Origin: Desulfobacteraceae bacterium
GTDB lineage: Bacteria; Desulfobacterota; Desulfobacteria; Desulfobacterales; SKZT01
DNA: 60,539 bases
Direction: 5' to 3'
Assembly (NCBI GenBank): GCA_011389745.1
Contig: JAABTQ010000017.1
Span: 1 to 60,539, forward strand
Part shown: one piece after another, positions 1-8,873 of the stretch
Numbering within the stretch: the stretch's first letter is position 1
Layout of the letters: every line of letters starts with the position of its first letter
Position numbers and translations under genes: made by a program
The notes under the pieces: model-generated
The model's database searches: none
What the model was told of the DNA's origin: nothing
Seen by the model: only the letters and a program-made list of their open reading frames with translations

Positions 1-1
1 A

Positions 2-361
2 GACAATGCTTATAAGATTGTCACCGACCGCTGGCAAACCTTCACCCGGGAAGCCGTCACTCATGAACTCCTTGACAGGCTTTCCGCTTATTGCTCCGAG
101 TATCTTATTCACGCAGTGGATGTGGAAGGCAAATGCTCAGGAATTGAAATCGAGCTGGTAAAAATGCTGGGCGCCTGGCAGGGAATCCCCGTGACATACG
201 CCGGCGGGATTCATTCCATGAAAGACATCAACATAATTAAAGACCTGGGAAAAGGGTGTATTGATTTTACCGTGGGAAGCGCGCTCGATATTTTTGGTGG
301 AAAGGGTCTTGCCTACCGGGACTTGGCCAAGGTTTATGGTGGGATCAGGTCAAGTAAATGA
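2..361 (+). CDS. hisA: HisA, eukaryotic (HIS6) type, C-terminal part
   Basis: The reading frame is open from the window edge, so the gene begins outside; about 119 C-terminal residues are present. HisA isomerises ProFAR to PRFAR in cytoplasmic histidine synthesis. The segments DRWQTF, HAVDVEGKCSGIE, VTYAGGI and GSALDIFGG match the C-terminal half of the yeast HIS6-type enzyme rather than ordinary bacterial HisA; the family is a TIM barrel and the AGG and GSALD stretches are the late phosphate-binding loops. This form is known from fungi, plants and a minority of bacteria including Desulfobacterota. Nothing downstream in the window belongs to histidine synthesis, so its operon, if any, lies upstream. 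Confidence 0.88.
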   Translation, partial: DNAYKIVTDRWQTFTREAVTHELLDRLSAYCSEYLIHAVDVEGKCSGIEIELVKMLGAWQGIPVTYAGGIHSMKDINIIKDLGKGCIDFTVGSALDIFGGKGLAYRDLAKVYGGIRSSK

Positions 362-457
362 AATTGGGACCCCGATAAGCGAAATTTTCAGAATGACAAT
401 AACAATCGGTCCGTTAGGAACCCGTCAATTTTATAGGCAATCATACGTTTCTATCAA

Positions 458-518
458 AGGAGTGCGAAAGCCTTGCTTTTGCTATCATTTTAAAAAAATA
501 TCGGACTTTCACACTCCT
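458..518 (+). terminator. Hairpin downstream of hisA, possible terminator
   Basis: A 13-base arm at 458-470 pairs with 506-518 (12 of 13 positions), with a 35-base loop holding an A-run. It lies about 100 bases after the hisA stop. The loop is long and no clean T-tract follows, so a terminator role is tentative. Confidence 0.3.
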
Positions 519-597
519 GTTTCATATTAAAATAAAGGAATTTTCAAAAAGCACATTCAAAGCTGAGCCATAAAACTCCGCCTGGCTTGTCCATTAA

Positions 598-1884
598 CTA
601 TGGTTTGTAACCATCCGAGAGCGTTTTCAAAAAAGAGACGATAGCAGCCTCTTCCTCAGGAGTAAGCCCAAGATCGCCCAGTTCATCAACGTTGACGTTT
701 TCAGATACCTCAGGGGCCGGCCAGCAATCCGCATCAAGCGCCTCTGCTTCGGTATAGTCTCCCGGGCATTGGGGTTTTACATCACGTGTATTATAAAAAT
801 GAACGATTCCTTCGAGGGTTTTGAAGTATCCGTTGTGGCCATAGGCTTTCACCTCAAACACTGATGGCCGAAGGTCAGCGTTGCGAAGGGTTGGGACCTT
901 ATGCTTACCCCACTCCGCCATATACACCGATTCTGGGTAACCAACACTCTCCAAAAATCCCCCTAGGCCAGGGTCAACAAAATCCGGCGCAACACCGGCG
1001 GGATTGTCCGGATTCTGAGGAATTCCCAGGTTGTCGAAAGTGTAGTCGGTAAAAAGGGCTTTTTGGCCATTGCCGGTATGACACCTGTGGCACATACCTT
1101 TTCCCCGGAACAGAGCGTATCCACGCTGTTCCTCTTTTGTTAACTTTGCTTTGTTACTACCCATTTTCTTGAAGGTTTGGTCAAATTTCGAGCTGAAAGC
1201 ATTTACCTCGGGAGAGGCTTCGTAGTCGGCAATGGAAAGCGCAATGCGGTCATATGCCATATCGGATTTCGCCATGTCTTCAGGTGACAATGGGACTATA
1301 AAACCCTTGATAGCGCAACCCTTTTCAATGTCAATATCCGGCCAAGATATGTCACACGCATTGTTTCCCCAGACGTCTTTGAAGGAGACCGGGTATGAAG
1401 CATTGCAAACACGATACACTACGCAAGCGCTGTCGGGCAGGGCCTGCTCCACCGGGTTCAGGAACGGTCCCTGGGCCTGGTCGGCAGCCGGGTTGCCGAG
1501 CTTCTCCCCCGTGGCTCTTCCATCCCAGAAGTTGCCGCCCACGAAAAGCCCTTTTTTGTCCATGTGAAAAACAGGGCTTTGGGTGGCGTAAGCTGAACTT
1601 GGGGGCTTACGGTCGCCAAATTGATCCTTGATCGAGCCCTCATAAACTGCACCGCCTGAATTAATAGATGAATGGGGCCCTGTCCAGCCCCACGCAGGGT
1701 CATGGCATGATGCACAGGATTGATTGTTATTAATGGAGAGGTTTTCATCGAAAAAGATGGATTTGCCCAATTGCTCAATGTCGGTAAGTTCCTCCTGAGC
1801 GCCTGCGGCCATCGGCAAGCCCACACACATTACCAATGCAAACAAGGGAACCAACCATAATTTTGCCCTACGTTCGGTTTTCAT
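598..1884 (-). CDS. Di-haem cytochrome c peroxidase / MauG family protein
   Basis: Predicted periplasmic di-haem enzyme of the bacterial cytochrome c peroxidase/MauG superfamily, which reduces peroxide or oxidises a partner with electrons from small cytochromes. The 428-residue product starts at the ATG (1884) preceded by AGGAGG; a longer frame to 1926 has no such site. It has a Sec signal peptide (residues 1-30, ending AAGAQ) and two CxxCH haem sites, CASCH near residue 58 and CHRCH near residue 270. The segments FWDGRA and VPTLRNADLRPSVF with a following GHNG are family signatures. It stands alone, with repeat-bearing non-coding DNA upstream. The substrate cannot be told from sequence. Confidence 0.85.
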   Translation of the reverse strand: MKTERRAKLWLVPLFALVMCVGLPMAAGAQEELTDIEQLGKSIFFDENLSINNNQSCASCHDPAWGWTGPHSSINSGGAVYEGSIKDQFGDRKPPSSAYATQSPVFHMDKKGLFVGGNFWDGRATGEKLGNPAADQAQGPFLNPVEQALPDSACVVYRVCNASYPVSFKDVWGNNACDISWPDIDIEKGCAIKGFIVPLSPEDMAKSDMAYDRIALSIADYEASPEVNAFSSKFDQTFKKMGSNKAKLTKEEQRGYALFRGKGMCHRCHTGNGQKALFTDYTFDNLGIPQNPDNPAGVAPDFVDPGLGGFLESVGYPESVYMAEWGKHKVPTLRNADLRPSVFEVKAYGHNGYFKTLEGIVHFYNTRDVKPQCPGDYTEAEALDADCWPAPEVSENVNVDELGDLGLTPEEEAAIVSFLKTLSDGYKP

Positions 1885-1926
1885 TTCAACCTCCTTGATG
1901 GGGATAAACGGTTTATATAAAGCCAA

Positions 1927-2404
1927 GCATCATGTTGCACCACCACACAAATCTTTGAGGTCTATTTTCTGTTAAATATGGGGCATCCCTCCTTTCTTGG
2001 ATATGCATTACGATTCACATAAGGACACGAAAAGGTAATTTCGCGCAAAATGCAAAAGCCCGGCTATTGCACTCCGATTCTTAAGACTTCAAGGAAGTTA
2101 ATTTTGAGATGTCTACATACGCCGATTTCTATAGATTGGTCAACTTTTAATTTAACCCAATCTGAGCGTTTTTCCAAAAACCATTCGTCATTCCGATGAA
2201 ATCCGGAAACCCCGAGGTGGAACCCCCAAACTGGATACCGGCCTTCGCCGGTATGACGCCGCAACTTCTCCGAATTAAAATCGCTCCGTTTAGACTTTTA
2301 GAACCTGCGGATAAGAAAAAAATAATTTTCGTAACCCTTTGGTACCCTATAAATGCCGGTCAAAAATAATTCTTCTTGAAAAAACGACGGCAGCGCTTTT
2401 GAAG
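1927..2404. other. Non-coding gap with one dispersed repeat
   Basis: This 478-base stretch separates the peroxidase gene from the ABC exporter. A 66-codon open frame at 2064-2264 reads through a palindromic repeat and is not considered a gene. Apart from that repeat, listed separately, I see nothing else in it. Confidence 0.6.
2187..2257. repeat. Dispersed palindromic (REP-like) repeat
   Basis: The stretch opens with GTCATTCCGATGAAATCCGG and closes with a perfect hairpin, ATACCGGC-CTTC-GCCGGTAT type, at 2235-2254, followed by GACG. This layout is common in intergenic repeats of many proteobacterial genomes; translated, it gives the well-known spurious peptide RHTGEGRYPV. It lies in non-coding DNA between two genes. 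Confidence 0.6.
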
Positions 2405-3142
2405 CTAATCCCGTGCATGGTTGACACAGAGCATGGCAGCGATAAAAAAAATAATGCCGGCAACGACCAGGACGATAAAGTTTAAAAATTTAAAGGGTTG
2501 GCCGAATGATGCCGTTCGGATGGCTTCCGCGGCATGGGTCAAAGGTACGAAATAAAGAATTTTCTGGGCCCATTCCGGAAGATGTTCCAGGGGAAAGAAG
2601 GTGCCTCCCAGAAAGGCCATGGGAGTAATCACAAAGTTGTTCAGCAAGGCCTGGTCCGCATGTGATTTCACCAGCATGGCTACGGCAACCGCAAGGGATG
2701 CAAACACAAAGCTGTTGAGCATAAGTGCCAGAAAAAAATAAACATTATAGTTGAGCACCACCCCGAAAAGCATTCCCAGGACAACAATCACTCCGACAGC
2801 AAGCAGCGCACGGGTGATGCCGGCAAGAACTTCGCCAAGTACATAGGAGAAATTGCTTATGGGCGCCACCTGAAATTCCTCAAAAATATGCCAGTAAAAC
2901 CTGGCAATATTGATTTCGCCGGCAATGGCATAGGACTGGGTCATAGAACTCATGGCAACAAGACCGGGAATCAGAAATTCCAGATAGCTGTGATCGCCCA
3001 CCTGAACATGGCGGCCCATGGCATATCCGAATGCGATGAGATATAAGACGGGCATAACCGACCACGACAGCATTTGCCGAAAGATCCGTCGTTTGAGGAT
3101 CAGCACCTCCCGCAGATAGACAGCGTAAAACCCACGGATCAT
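2405..3142 (-). CDS. ABC-2 type transporter permease
   Basis: A 245-residue membrane protein with about six hydrophobic segments and the ABC-2 permease signature region around residues 160-200 (FVITPMAFLGGTFFPLEHLP). It forms the membrane half of an exporter with the ATPase encoded just upstream; the two genes overlap by four bases (ATGA), implying translational coupling. The family includes DrrB/NodJ-type drug, polysaccharide or lipid exporters. The substrate is not evident; no linked biosynthetic gene suggests one. Confidence 0.9.
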   Translation of the reverse strand: MIRGFYAVYLREVLILKRRIFRQMLSWSVMPVLYLIAFGYAMGRHVQVGDHSYLEFLIPGLVAMSSMTQSYAIAGEINIARFYWHIFEEFQVAPISNFSYVLGEVLAGITRALLAVGVIVVLGMLFGVVLNYNVYFFLALMLNSFVFASLAVAVAMLVKSHADQALLNNFVITPMAFLGGTFFPLEHLPEWAQKILYFVPLTHAAEAIRTASFGQPFKFLNFIVLVVAGIIFFIAAMLCVNHARD

Positions 3143-3975
3143 TTGACCCTCTTTCCGGTCAATGCCAGGAAAGCATCTTCCAAATTTACCCGTCGCAGTG
3201 TATATTGGTCATGCTGATCCCGGTTATACTGATCGGCTGTTTCGCGGGAATCGAAATAGACGGTTTCCATTTTGGTTTCAGTAAAACGGTCGATAGCCCA
3301 TTCTCCCTGGCGGGTCATAAGATTTTCAGGAGTATCCACCACAACGATTCGCCCCTCATCCAGAAATGCCACCCGATCGGCCAGAAATTCAGCTTCTTCA
3401 ATATAGTGCGTGGTCAGAAATATGGTGGTTCCTTTTTGCTGGATACGTTTGATCAGACTCCATATTTTCCGGCGAATATTCGCATCGAGTCCTACCGTGG
3501 GTTCATCCATGAAAAGTATCATGGGTTGGTGAAGCATGGCCCTGGCGATCATCAAACGACGCTGAAGTCCTCCGGAAAGTTCCTTGACCACACTGTCGGT
3601 TCTGTCGGAAAGTCCCACATACTCCATAAGTTCTTCTGCCTTCTGGTTTATGGATGTCCGGCTCATATCATAAAGAAGGCCATGGATAAGCAGGTTTTCA
3701 CAAACGGAAAGCTCCCGGTCCAGGTTGATGGACTGGGGTACCAATCCGAATTGCTGCTTGGCTGACAAGGATTGTTTTTGGATGGAAAACCCGTTTAAAT
3801 AGGCAGAACCGGAATCCGCGCGTGTCTGACCGGTCAGGATTTTGATAGTGGTTGTCTTGCCGGCGCCGTTGGGTCCAAGGTAGGCAAACAGCTCACCTGC
3901 TTGAACCTGTAAGTCTACTTCGTGCAATACCTGAACATCTTTATATTTTTTGACAAGCCTTTCAATTCGAATCAT
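3139..3975 (-). CDS. ABC transporter ATP-binding protein (CcmA/DrrA-like)
   Basis: A 278-residue cytoplasmic ATPase that powers the ABC-2 permease it overlaps. Visible motifs in order are Walker A GPNGAGKTTT (about residue 34), the Q-loop in LVPQSINL, the ABC signature LSGGLQRRL (about 140), Walker B ILFMDEPTVGLD and the H-loop in LTTHYIEEAE. The C-terminal 70 residues form the extension typical of DrrA/NodI-type exporters. It is the first gene of a two-gene operon. Substrate unknown. Confidence 0.92.
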   Translation of the reverse strand: MIRIERLVKKYKDVQVLHEVDLQVQAGELFAYLGPNGAGKTTTIKILTGQTRADSGSAYLNGFSIQKQSLSAKQQFGLVPQSINLDRELSVCENLLIHGLLYDMSRTSINQKAEELMEYVGLSDRTDSVVKELSGGLQRRLMIARAMLHQPMILFMDEPTVGLDANIRRKIWSLIKRIQQKGTTIFLTTHYIEEAEFLADRVAFLDEGRIVVVDTPENLMTRQGEWAIDRFTETKMETVYFDSRETADQYNRDQHDQYTLRRVNLEDAFLALTGKRVK

Positions 3976-4341
3976 CTATCCTCCGGACAAATTTTTATAA
4001 ACGTGTTCGACCAACTGCTTTATAGGTTTTCTTCCCGGCTGCGCCGAGCCCAACCGAAAAGTAAAAGGTTTCACGTGTTATTTTGTCATTCCAGTAAAGC
4101 CCGGGCACGAAGTAAAGCTTTTTTCAACGCTATCCGTTTTTTTCAGGCAGTCCCGGTCTCCGTCCTTCAGCCATCGGGGTCAAGCTAACCTTAATCATCA
4201 CCAATTTTATTTATCATACTTTAAATTTTTGTTAAATGGTTCAGGCACTAAATAACCTGAAAATCGATGTGGTCGAAATCCATAACGGGCTTTTGTGTCG
4301 GAAGCTTTTATGGTAAAGTAATACAAAAGGAGAGAAAACTC
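3976..4341. other. Divergent intergenic region
   Basis: This 366-base region lies between the start of the minus-strand ABC operon and the start of the plus-strand sugar dehydrogenase, so it should hold promoters for both. I could not identify convincing -35/-10 boxes or operators. A plus-strand frame extends the dehydrogenase upstream to 4267, but the Shine-Dalgarno site at 4329-4335 favours the ATG at 4342. Confidence 0.5.
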
Positions 4342-5526
4342 ATGAATTCGAAAGCTGCATTGGTCATCGTGGGATTTATATCGATCATCCTATGTTGGAC
4401 CCCCACTGTCCGGGCCTATAGTATGATGTCATGGTTCAAGGCCCGCATATCTCCTGCCCAAATTCCTTTTCTCAAAAATGAAGGAGAATCTTTCCGGGTG
4501 GAAACCGTTGCATTAGGCCTCGAAAGCCCCTGGGCAGTCGTCACATCACCCGATGGACGGCTTTTCATCACCGAACGTCCCGGACGTCTAAGGGTGTTTA
4601 AGGACGGCAGCCTTGATCTTCAGCCGGTTCGCGGGGTTCCTCAGGTTTTTTATGAAGGTCAGGGGGGGCTGCTGGATATGACTTTTCATCCCGATTTTTT
4701 CCACAACCAGTGGGTCTATCTTGCTTACACGATCATGGCTGAAAATGGCCCCATGACAAGGGTTTCCCGTTTTTCACTAACCGCGGAAGGACTCACCGAT
4801 AACCAATTGATTTTCCCAGGATTTCCAGGCAGCGATAAACCCAAGCACTTTGGATGCCGAATACGATTCGGCCTTGACGGCAAGCTATACATTACTCTGG
4901 GAGAACGTGGTGAGGGTCACCGTGCCCAGGATCTCATGGATCTCAATGGCAAAACCCTGAGACTTAACGATGACGGCACAATCCCAAAAGACAATCCATT
5001 TGTGGATTCCCGCCATTCACGTCAGGAGATCTTCTCTTATGGCAACCGTAACGCCCAGGGAATGGCTGTTCAGCCTGTTACCGGGGTTATTTTTCAAACT
5101 GAACACGGCCCTTCCTGGAATGATGCCCCCGGCGGCGGAGATGAGGTCAACCTGATAGTGGCTGGTGGCAACTATGGATGGCCATTGGTTCACCATCGCA
5201 AATCCATAAGCGGCATGATATCACCCTTATTGGAATATACCCCGGCCATCGCACCTGCCGGGGCCATGTTTTACACTGGCGATGTTTTTCACGCCTGGAA
5301 AGGAAACTTCTTTTTTACGACACTAGTGGGCCAAATGCTTGTTCGTGTTAAATTGGATGGCCAAAAGCCTGTTGGACAGCAATTTCTCCTCAAGGGGGAT
5401 TACGGGCGCCTGCGGGATGTGACTCAGGGGCCGGACGGGTTCATTTATGTGATTACATCGGATACGGATGCTTACGGGCCTGGTCGTCCGGAAGGCGACC
5501 GTCTGATCCGCCTGAGGCCGGAATAA
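4342..5526 (+). CDS. PQQ-dependent sugar dehydrogenase family protein (YliI/Asd type)
   Basis: A secreted beta-propeller protein of the soluble glucose/sorbosone dehydrogenase family (394 residues), expected to oxidise aldose sugars in the periplasm using PQQ. The start at 4342 has AAGGAGAG upstream and gives a signal peptide ending near residue 25 (VRAYS). Family segments in order: GLESPWAV, EGQGGLLDMTFHPDF, DGKLYITLGERG, NGKTLRLNDDGTIP, YGNRNAQGMA, GGDEVNLIVAGGNYGWP and a last blade with GNFFFTTLVGQML. No PQQ synthesis genes are in the window, so PQQ would come from elsewhere in the genome or the medium. Many homologues have no tested substrate, so sugar oxidation is a family-level call. 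Confidence 0.88.
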   Translation: MNSKAALVIVGFISIILCWTPTVRAYSMMSWFKARISPAQIPFLKNEGESFRVETVALGLESPWAVVTSPDGRLFITERPGRLRVFKDGSLDLQPVRGVPQVFYEGQGGLLDMTFHPDFFHNQWVYLAYTIMAENGPMTRVSRFSLTAEGLTDNQLIFPGFPGSDKPKHFGCRIRFGLDGKLYITLGERGEGHRAQDLMDLNGKTLRLNDDGTIPKDNPFVDSRHSRQEIFSYGNRNAQGMAVQPVTGVIFQTEHGPSWNDAPGGGDEVNLIVAGGNYGWPLVHHRKSISGMISPLLEYTPAIAPAGAMFYTGDVFHAWKGNFFFTTLVGQMLVRVKLDGQKPVGQQFLLKGDYGRLRDVTQGPDGFIYVITSDTDAYGPGRPEGDRLIRLRPE

Positions 5527-5681
5527 CGAAATCATCACCGAATTTCGTATGCCCCAATAATATAAAAATAGCATTTTTTCCAGTGGGTTAGTTTGACTAT
5601 TTGGCTCCTTCTGTTTCATGATTATTATTCAACCGAAGGGGCAAGTTTAGTTTTCTGATTATTAAAGAGGAGAACACCAAA

Positions 5682-5858
5682 ATGACCACCTTAAAATATG
5701 TTGGCGATATAGTCATTGATTCCACAGGACCACTCAGAAAAATACGGCTTCCCGATGGTCTCTATGTCGTGGGGGAACAAATGCTGATTGCGGTTGATAG
5801 TGAAGAGGAGGCCGATGATATCATAAAACAATTAAAGATGGATCTGGGCCAGGAATAA
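5682..5858 (+). CDS. Small hypothetical protein, 58 residues
   Basis: I do not recognise this protein. The ATG at 5682 has a good Shine-Dalgarno site (AAAGAGGAGAA). The sequence begins MTTLKYVGDIVIDSTGPLRK, and the middle (DGLYVVGEQMLIAVDSEEEA) ends in a charged helix DDIIKQLKMDLGQE. Alternating hydrophobic residues suggest a small beta-sheet followed by one helix; no signal peptide, cysteine or membrane segment is seen. It lies 155 bases after the sugar dehydrogenase on the same strand and converges with the flavocytochrome gene. Codon use and composition look coding. Confidence 0.55.
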   Translation: MTTLKYVGDIVIDSTGPLRKIRLPDGLYVVGEQMLIAVDSEEEADDIIKQLKMDLGQE

Positions 5859-5895
5859 ATCGCGGATAAGGTTTCGATACTGCCCAACTCTTTAC

Positions 5896-7227
5896 CTATC
5901 CTATAAAAGAAAAAATTTCCAGGTGTATTCGTTTATCGGGTACCCCAAGGTCCTTTAAATTGGCGATGACTGTTTCAACCAATCCCGGAGGCCCACAGAC
6001 ATAGAAAGCAGCATTTTTTAGCTTGTTTTTGCACAGTCTTTCAAGCTTTTCACGATCCAGCAGTCCGGTTTCCCCCGACCAATTTCCGGGTGGATTTTCC
6101 AGCACATGAACCAGGCTAAGGCGCGGATAATTGCTGTTTGCTATCTCATGGAGTTCTTTGCGAAAAACAATGTTGTTTTCATCCGAATTGGCATAGATGA
6201 ACAGGACTGATTTTTCCGATTCGATGTCATTCATGTGACGGAGCATGCTTCGCAACGGGGTTACCCCGATACCGCCGGCGATAAAAACGAGATCCTTTTC
6301 ATGAGGATGGTTCATATAAGAAAAACGGCCAAAAGGCCCGTGAACCGTAGCGGTATCTCCGGTCCGGGTTTTGCCTATGGTGGATGTAAAATCACCTAAT
6401 GATTTAATGGTAGAGGTAATAATCCCTGGTTCCGTGGGGCTTGAAGATATGGTCCAGTGGTGTTCTTCCTCGGGAAGATTCCTTCCTCGATGAAAAGTAA
6501 TAAAATGAAACTGCCCGGGAAAATAATCGTAAACTTTCTTTGTTCCTGCAGGTGGTACCAGGGTAATTGTCCAGACATCCCTTGTCTCCTGCTTTACCTT
6601 TAAAACCCGGTATGGCTTGCAGGCCAAAATGAGGGGACGAAAAATCCGATGGTAAAAAAGCAGGCCCAAAGCGACCATTGGAATAACCGGCCATACGTAT
6701 TTCAAAGGAGGATTCTTAAGATCCTGCCCTGCAAACCAGCTATGGAAAAATACAAGCACAAAAATCGACGGGGCAAGAATATCATGGTAGCAGCGCCATT
6801 TTTCAAACTTGATTCCAAGCGGCTTTTGAAACAGGCTCAGGGCAACATTAACCATGAGCAGCACCAGTACGATTTTCCCGACCCAGATGTACCAGGGAAG
6901 ATCTATCCCGATGAGAAGTTTCCATCCAATGCCCCCGCCTGCCAGCAAAACAGGATGCAGCACCAGAAGGCATAGGGCGAAAATTGCCATATTTCTGTGG
7001 AACCTTATCAACATATCCAAACCGAAAGGTGCTTCAATCCACTTGAAACGACCAGCGAGCACTGGCTGAAGCATTAAAATCATAAATGCGGTCAGGCCGA
7101 AGTTTTTTCCGATCTCATAAATGGTCCTGTTTTTAGACAGGATGTCAGGAAGTAAGTAATTGACCACGAGCAATGGGGACAATATGATGAGCATATACAA
7201 TATGATACGCCACAGACCTTTGAACAT
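5896..7227 (-). CDS. Ferric-reductase-like transmembrane flavocytochrome
   Basis: A 443-residue membrane oxidoreductase of the ferric reductase/NADPH oxidase superfamily, moving electrons from NAD(P)H through FAD and two b haems across the membrane. Residues 1-200 contain about six membrane helices with paired histidines (FHRNMAIFALCLLVLHP and CYHDILAPSIFVLVFFHSW). Residues 215-320 form the FAD domain (HHWTISSSP), and 320-443 the NAD domain (VFIAGGIGVTPLRSML; FYVCGPPGLVETV). The start ATG follows AGGAGAAAAAACC. It sits alone with nearby redox genes on the same strand. The acceptor (iron, oxygen, quinone) cannot be assigned. Confidence 0.88.
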   Translation of the reverse strand: MFKGLWRIILYMLIILSPLLVVNYLLPDILSKNRTIYEIGKNFGLTAFMILMLQPVLAGRFKWIEAPFGLDMLIRFHRNMAIFALCLLVLHPVLLAGGGIGWKLLIGIDLPWYIWVGKIVLVLLMVNVALSLFQKPLGIKFEKWRCYHDILAPSIFVLVFFHSWFAGQDLKNPPLKYVWPVIPMVALGLLFYHRIFRPLILACKPYRVLKVKQETRDVWTITLVPPAGTKKVYDYFPGQFHFITFHRGRNLPEEEHHWTISSSPTEPGIITSTIKSLGDFTSTIGKTRTGDTATVHGPFGRFSYMNHPHEKDLVFIAGGIGVTPLRSMLRHMNDIESEKSVLFIYANSDENNIVFRKELHEIANSNYPRLSLVHVLENPPGNWSGETGLLDREKLERLCKNKLKNAAFYVCGPPGLVETVIANLKDLGVPDKRIHLEIFSFIG

Positions 7228-7377
7228 GGTTTTTTCTCCTGTTTTGTTTTTGTGCTTTTATCCTAAAACAAGTTATAATTTTTATATCATACAGGAAAAA
7301 AAAGAAACATGAAAATTAAAGGACGTTGATACCCTGACACCCGAAACATGCAAGCTTCTATCTTGCGAGAAGCATCT

Positions 7378-7950
7378 TTAACCGGCGAGTTTTTCAGCCA
7401 ACTCTTCGGCCTGCTTGAAAATATCTTGCCGGTTTTTGAGATCCGACGGTTCCATGACTCCACAGGCATGGATCAGTTCACTTTTTTCGAATCCCATCCA
7501 TTTGTAGAACGTGGAATACCTGGGAAAAATGTCCTTAAAAGCTTCCTTGTCCGGACTACCCTGGGTCAGAATCATTACAAGGGTTTTGTCGCCCTCCAGA
7601 CGATGGATTTTGGCGGCATGCACATAGTCCGGCACCAAAAAGGAAAAATTGCGGTCAATAAATGCCTTGACCTGAGCGGACACATCACCATAATAGACCG
7701 GGGAAGCCAACACCAGAATATCCGAGTTCCGAACGGCCTCCAGCACCTCGGCCAGATCGTCTTTAAGCACACATTTATCGGATTTTCCCTTGCATCCGTA
7801 ACACGCCTGGCATCCCCGAAAATTGAGCTTGTTAAGTACCCAGGATTTAACGTTCGCTCCTTTGTTAACAGCAATCCCGCAGAATTTATTGGCGATGGCG
7901 GCACTGTTGCCCTTTACCCTGGGGCTGCCGTAGAGACAGACAATGTTCAT
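7378..7950 (-). CDS. NADPH-dependent FMN reductase / iron-sulfur flavoprotein-like
   Basis: A 190-residue cytoplasmic flavodoxin-fold protein. The N-terminal phosphate-binding loop for FMN is GSPRVKGNSAAIA, followed by a cysteine cluster CQACYGCKGKSDKC near residues 49-63 that resembles the compact 4Fe-4S motif of archaeal-type iron-sulfur flavoproteins. SPVYYGDVSAQVKAFIDR is the usual flavin-contact segment. Such proteins transfer electrons to quinones, nitro compounds or other acceptors. It lies between the flavocytochrome and the nitroreductase on the same strand, but gaps of about 100 bases or more leave operon membership open. Confidence 0.85.
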   Translation of the reverse strand: MNIVCLYGSPRVKGNSAAIANKFCGIAVNKGANVKSWVLNKLNFRGCQACYGCKGKSDKCVLKDDLAEVLEAVRNSDILVLASPVYYGDVSAQVKAFIDRNFSFLVPDYVHAAKIHRLEGDKTLVMILTQGSPDKEAFKDIFPRYSTFYKWMGFEKSELIHACGVMEPSDLKNRQDIFKQAEELAEKLAG

Positions 7951-8052
7951 TTTTTTCCTTATAATATAGAGTAAATTTATGTAGCAAGCTGAATTAGTTC
8001 GCTTTGCGGTATTCTTAACACATAAAACTTCAAAAAAATACTCATTATACAG

Positions 8053-8847
8053 TTATAACCATCGAACTTTCAGTGCCTGTCTCGGTGGAATCCGGTGATA
8101 TTTGAACCTGGGGTACCCGAGCATCAAAGCAGCGTAAACCTTATGGCCATTGGGAAGATTCAGGAATTGTTTCAGCGGATCATAATTTTTTGATGCCCGC
8201 ATGAAATATCCGGCCCAACACCCGCCAATACCCATGGAGTTGGCCGTTAATTCAAGGGTTGTGCATGCGATAGCACAATCCGCGGCCGGATTGATGCTGT
8301 TTTTTGCGGCATGGGCGATTGCCAGATTGGGGGCTCCCCGCAAAATAATGTCGTGGCCTTTGTCCCATGCTTCAATAATATCCGGAACCATGTTGAGCTT
8401 CCGTAGCCATTCGATGGTCAGGCCCGCCATCTGATAGATTTTAGGCCTGTCATCCACCAAAATCCAATGTACCGGCTGGAGATTTTTGGCTGTCGGTGAA
8501 TATTGAACCGTTTCCAAAAGTTTTTCGACAACCTCACGGGGAACCGGCCGATCCTTATAAACCCTGATGGATCGCCTTGTTTTCACCAGTTGGGAAATAG
8601 ATTCCGCACTGATGGGAATTTGCTTTGGAACCGGTTCACAGGATTCCGGTGAAACGCCTTCAAGGGTGATCGCCCCATTCGGGCAGACCGCCAGGCAATG
8701 GCCGCATTTTAAACATACAGCCTCGGCACCCGGAATCATCTCCGGAATGCCGTCAGCATCAGGCTTGAGAAGAAAGAACGGGCATTCCTCAATACAAATA
8801 CCATCTTTTCCGCACTTTTCTTGATCAATGATTAACATTTGCATCAT
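8053..8847 (-). CDS. Ferredoxin-nitroreductase fusion protein
   Basis: A 264-residue cytoplasmic flavoprotein. Residues 1-70 form a two-cluster ferredoxin domain (CGKDGICIEECP and CLKCGHCLAVCP); residues 85-264 form a nitroreductase domain with RRSIRVYKDRPV, YSPTAKNLQPVHW and GIGGCWAGYF. The family uses FMN and here would take electrons directly from its own iron-sulfur clusters. It is common in anaerobes, where substrates are seldom known. Three closely spaced ATGs at the start (8847, 8844, 8838) leave the first residue uncertain. It is followed on the same strand by the flavodoxin-like gene and preceded by the NarK-like gene 26 bases upstream, so it may share that transcript. Confidence 0.88.
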   Translation of the reverse strand: MMQMLIIDQEKCGKDGICIEECPFFLLKPDADGIPEMIPGAEAVCLKCGHCLAVCPNGAITLEGVSPESCEPVPKQIPISAESISQLVKTRRSIRVYKDRPVPREVVEKLLETVQYSPTAKNLQPVHWILVDDRPKIYQMAGLTIEWLRKLNMVPDIIEAWDKGHDIILRGAPNLAIAHAAKNSINPAADCAIACTTLELTANSMGIGGCWAGYFMRASKNYDPLKQFLNLPNGHKVYAALMLGYPRFKYHRIPPRQALKVRWL

Positions 8848-8873
8848 TTCCTATTTATCTCGCTTTCGTTTTT

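Noticed and set aside
2064-2264. 66-codon minus-strand frame
   Set aside because: It reads through a palindromic dispersed repeat (peptide HTGEGRYPV) and has no ribosome site.
4267-4341. Upstream extension of the sugar dehydrogenase
   Set aside because: The Shine-Dalgarno site and signal peptide fit the ATG at 4342; the extension has neither.
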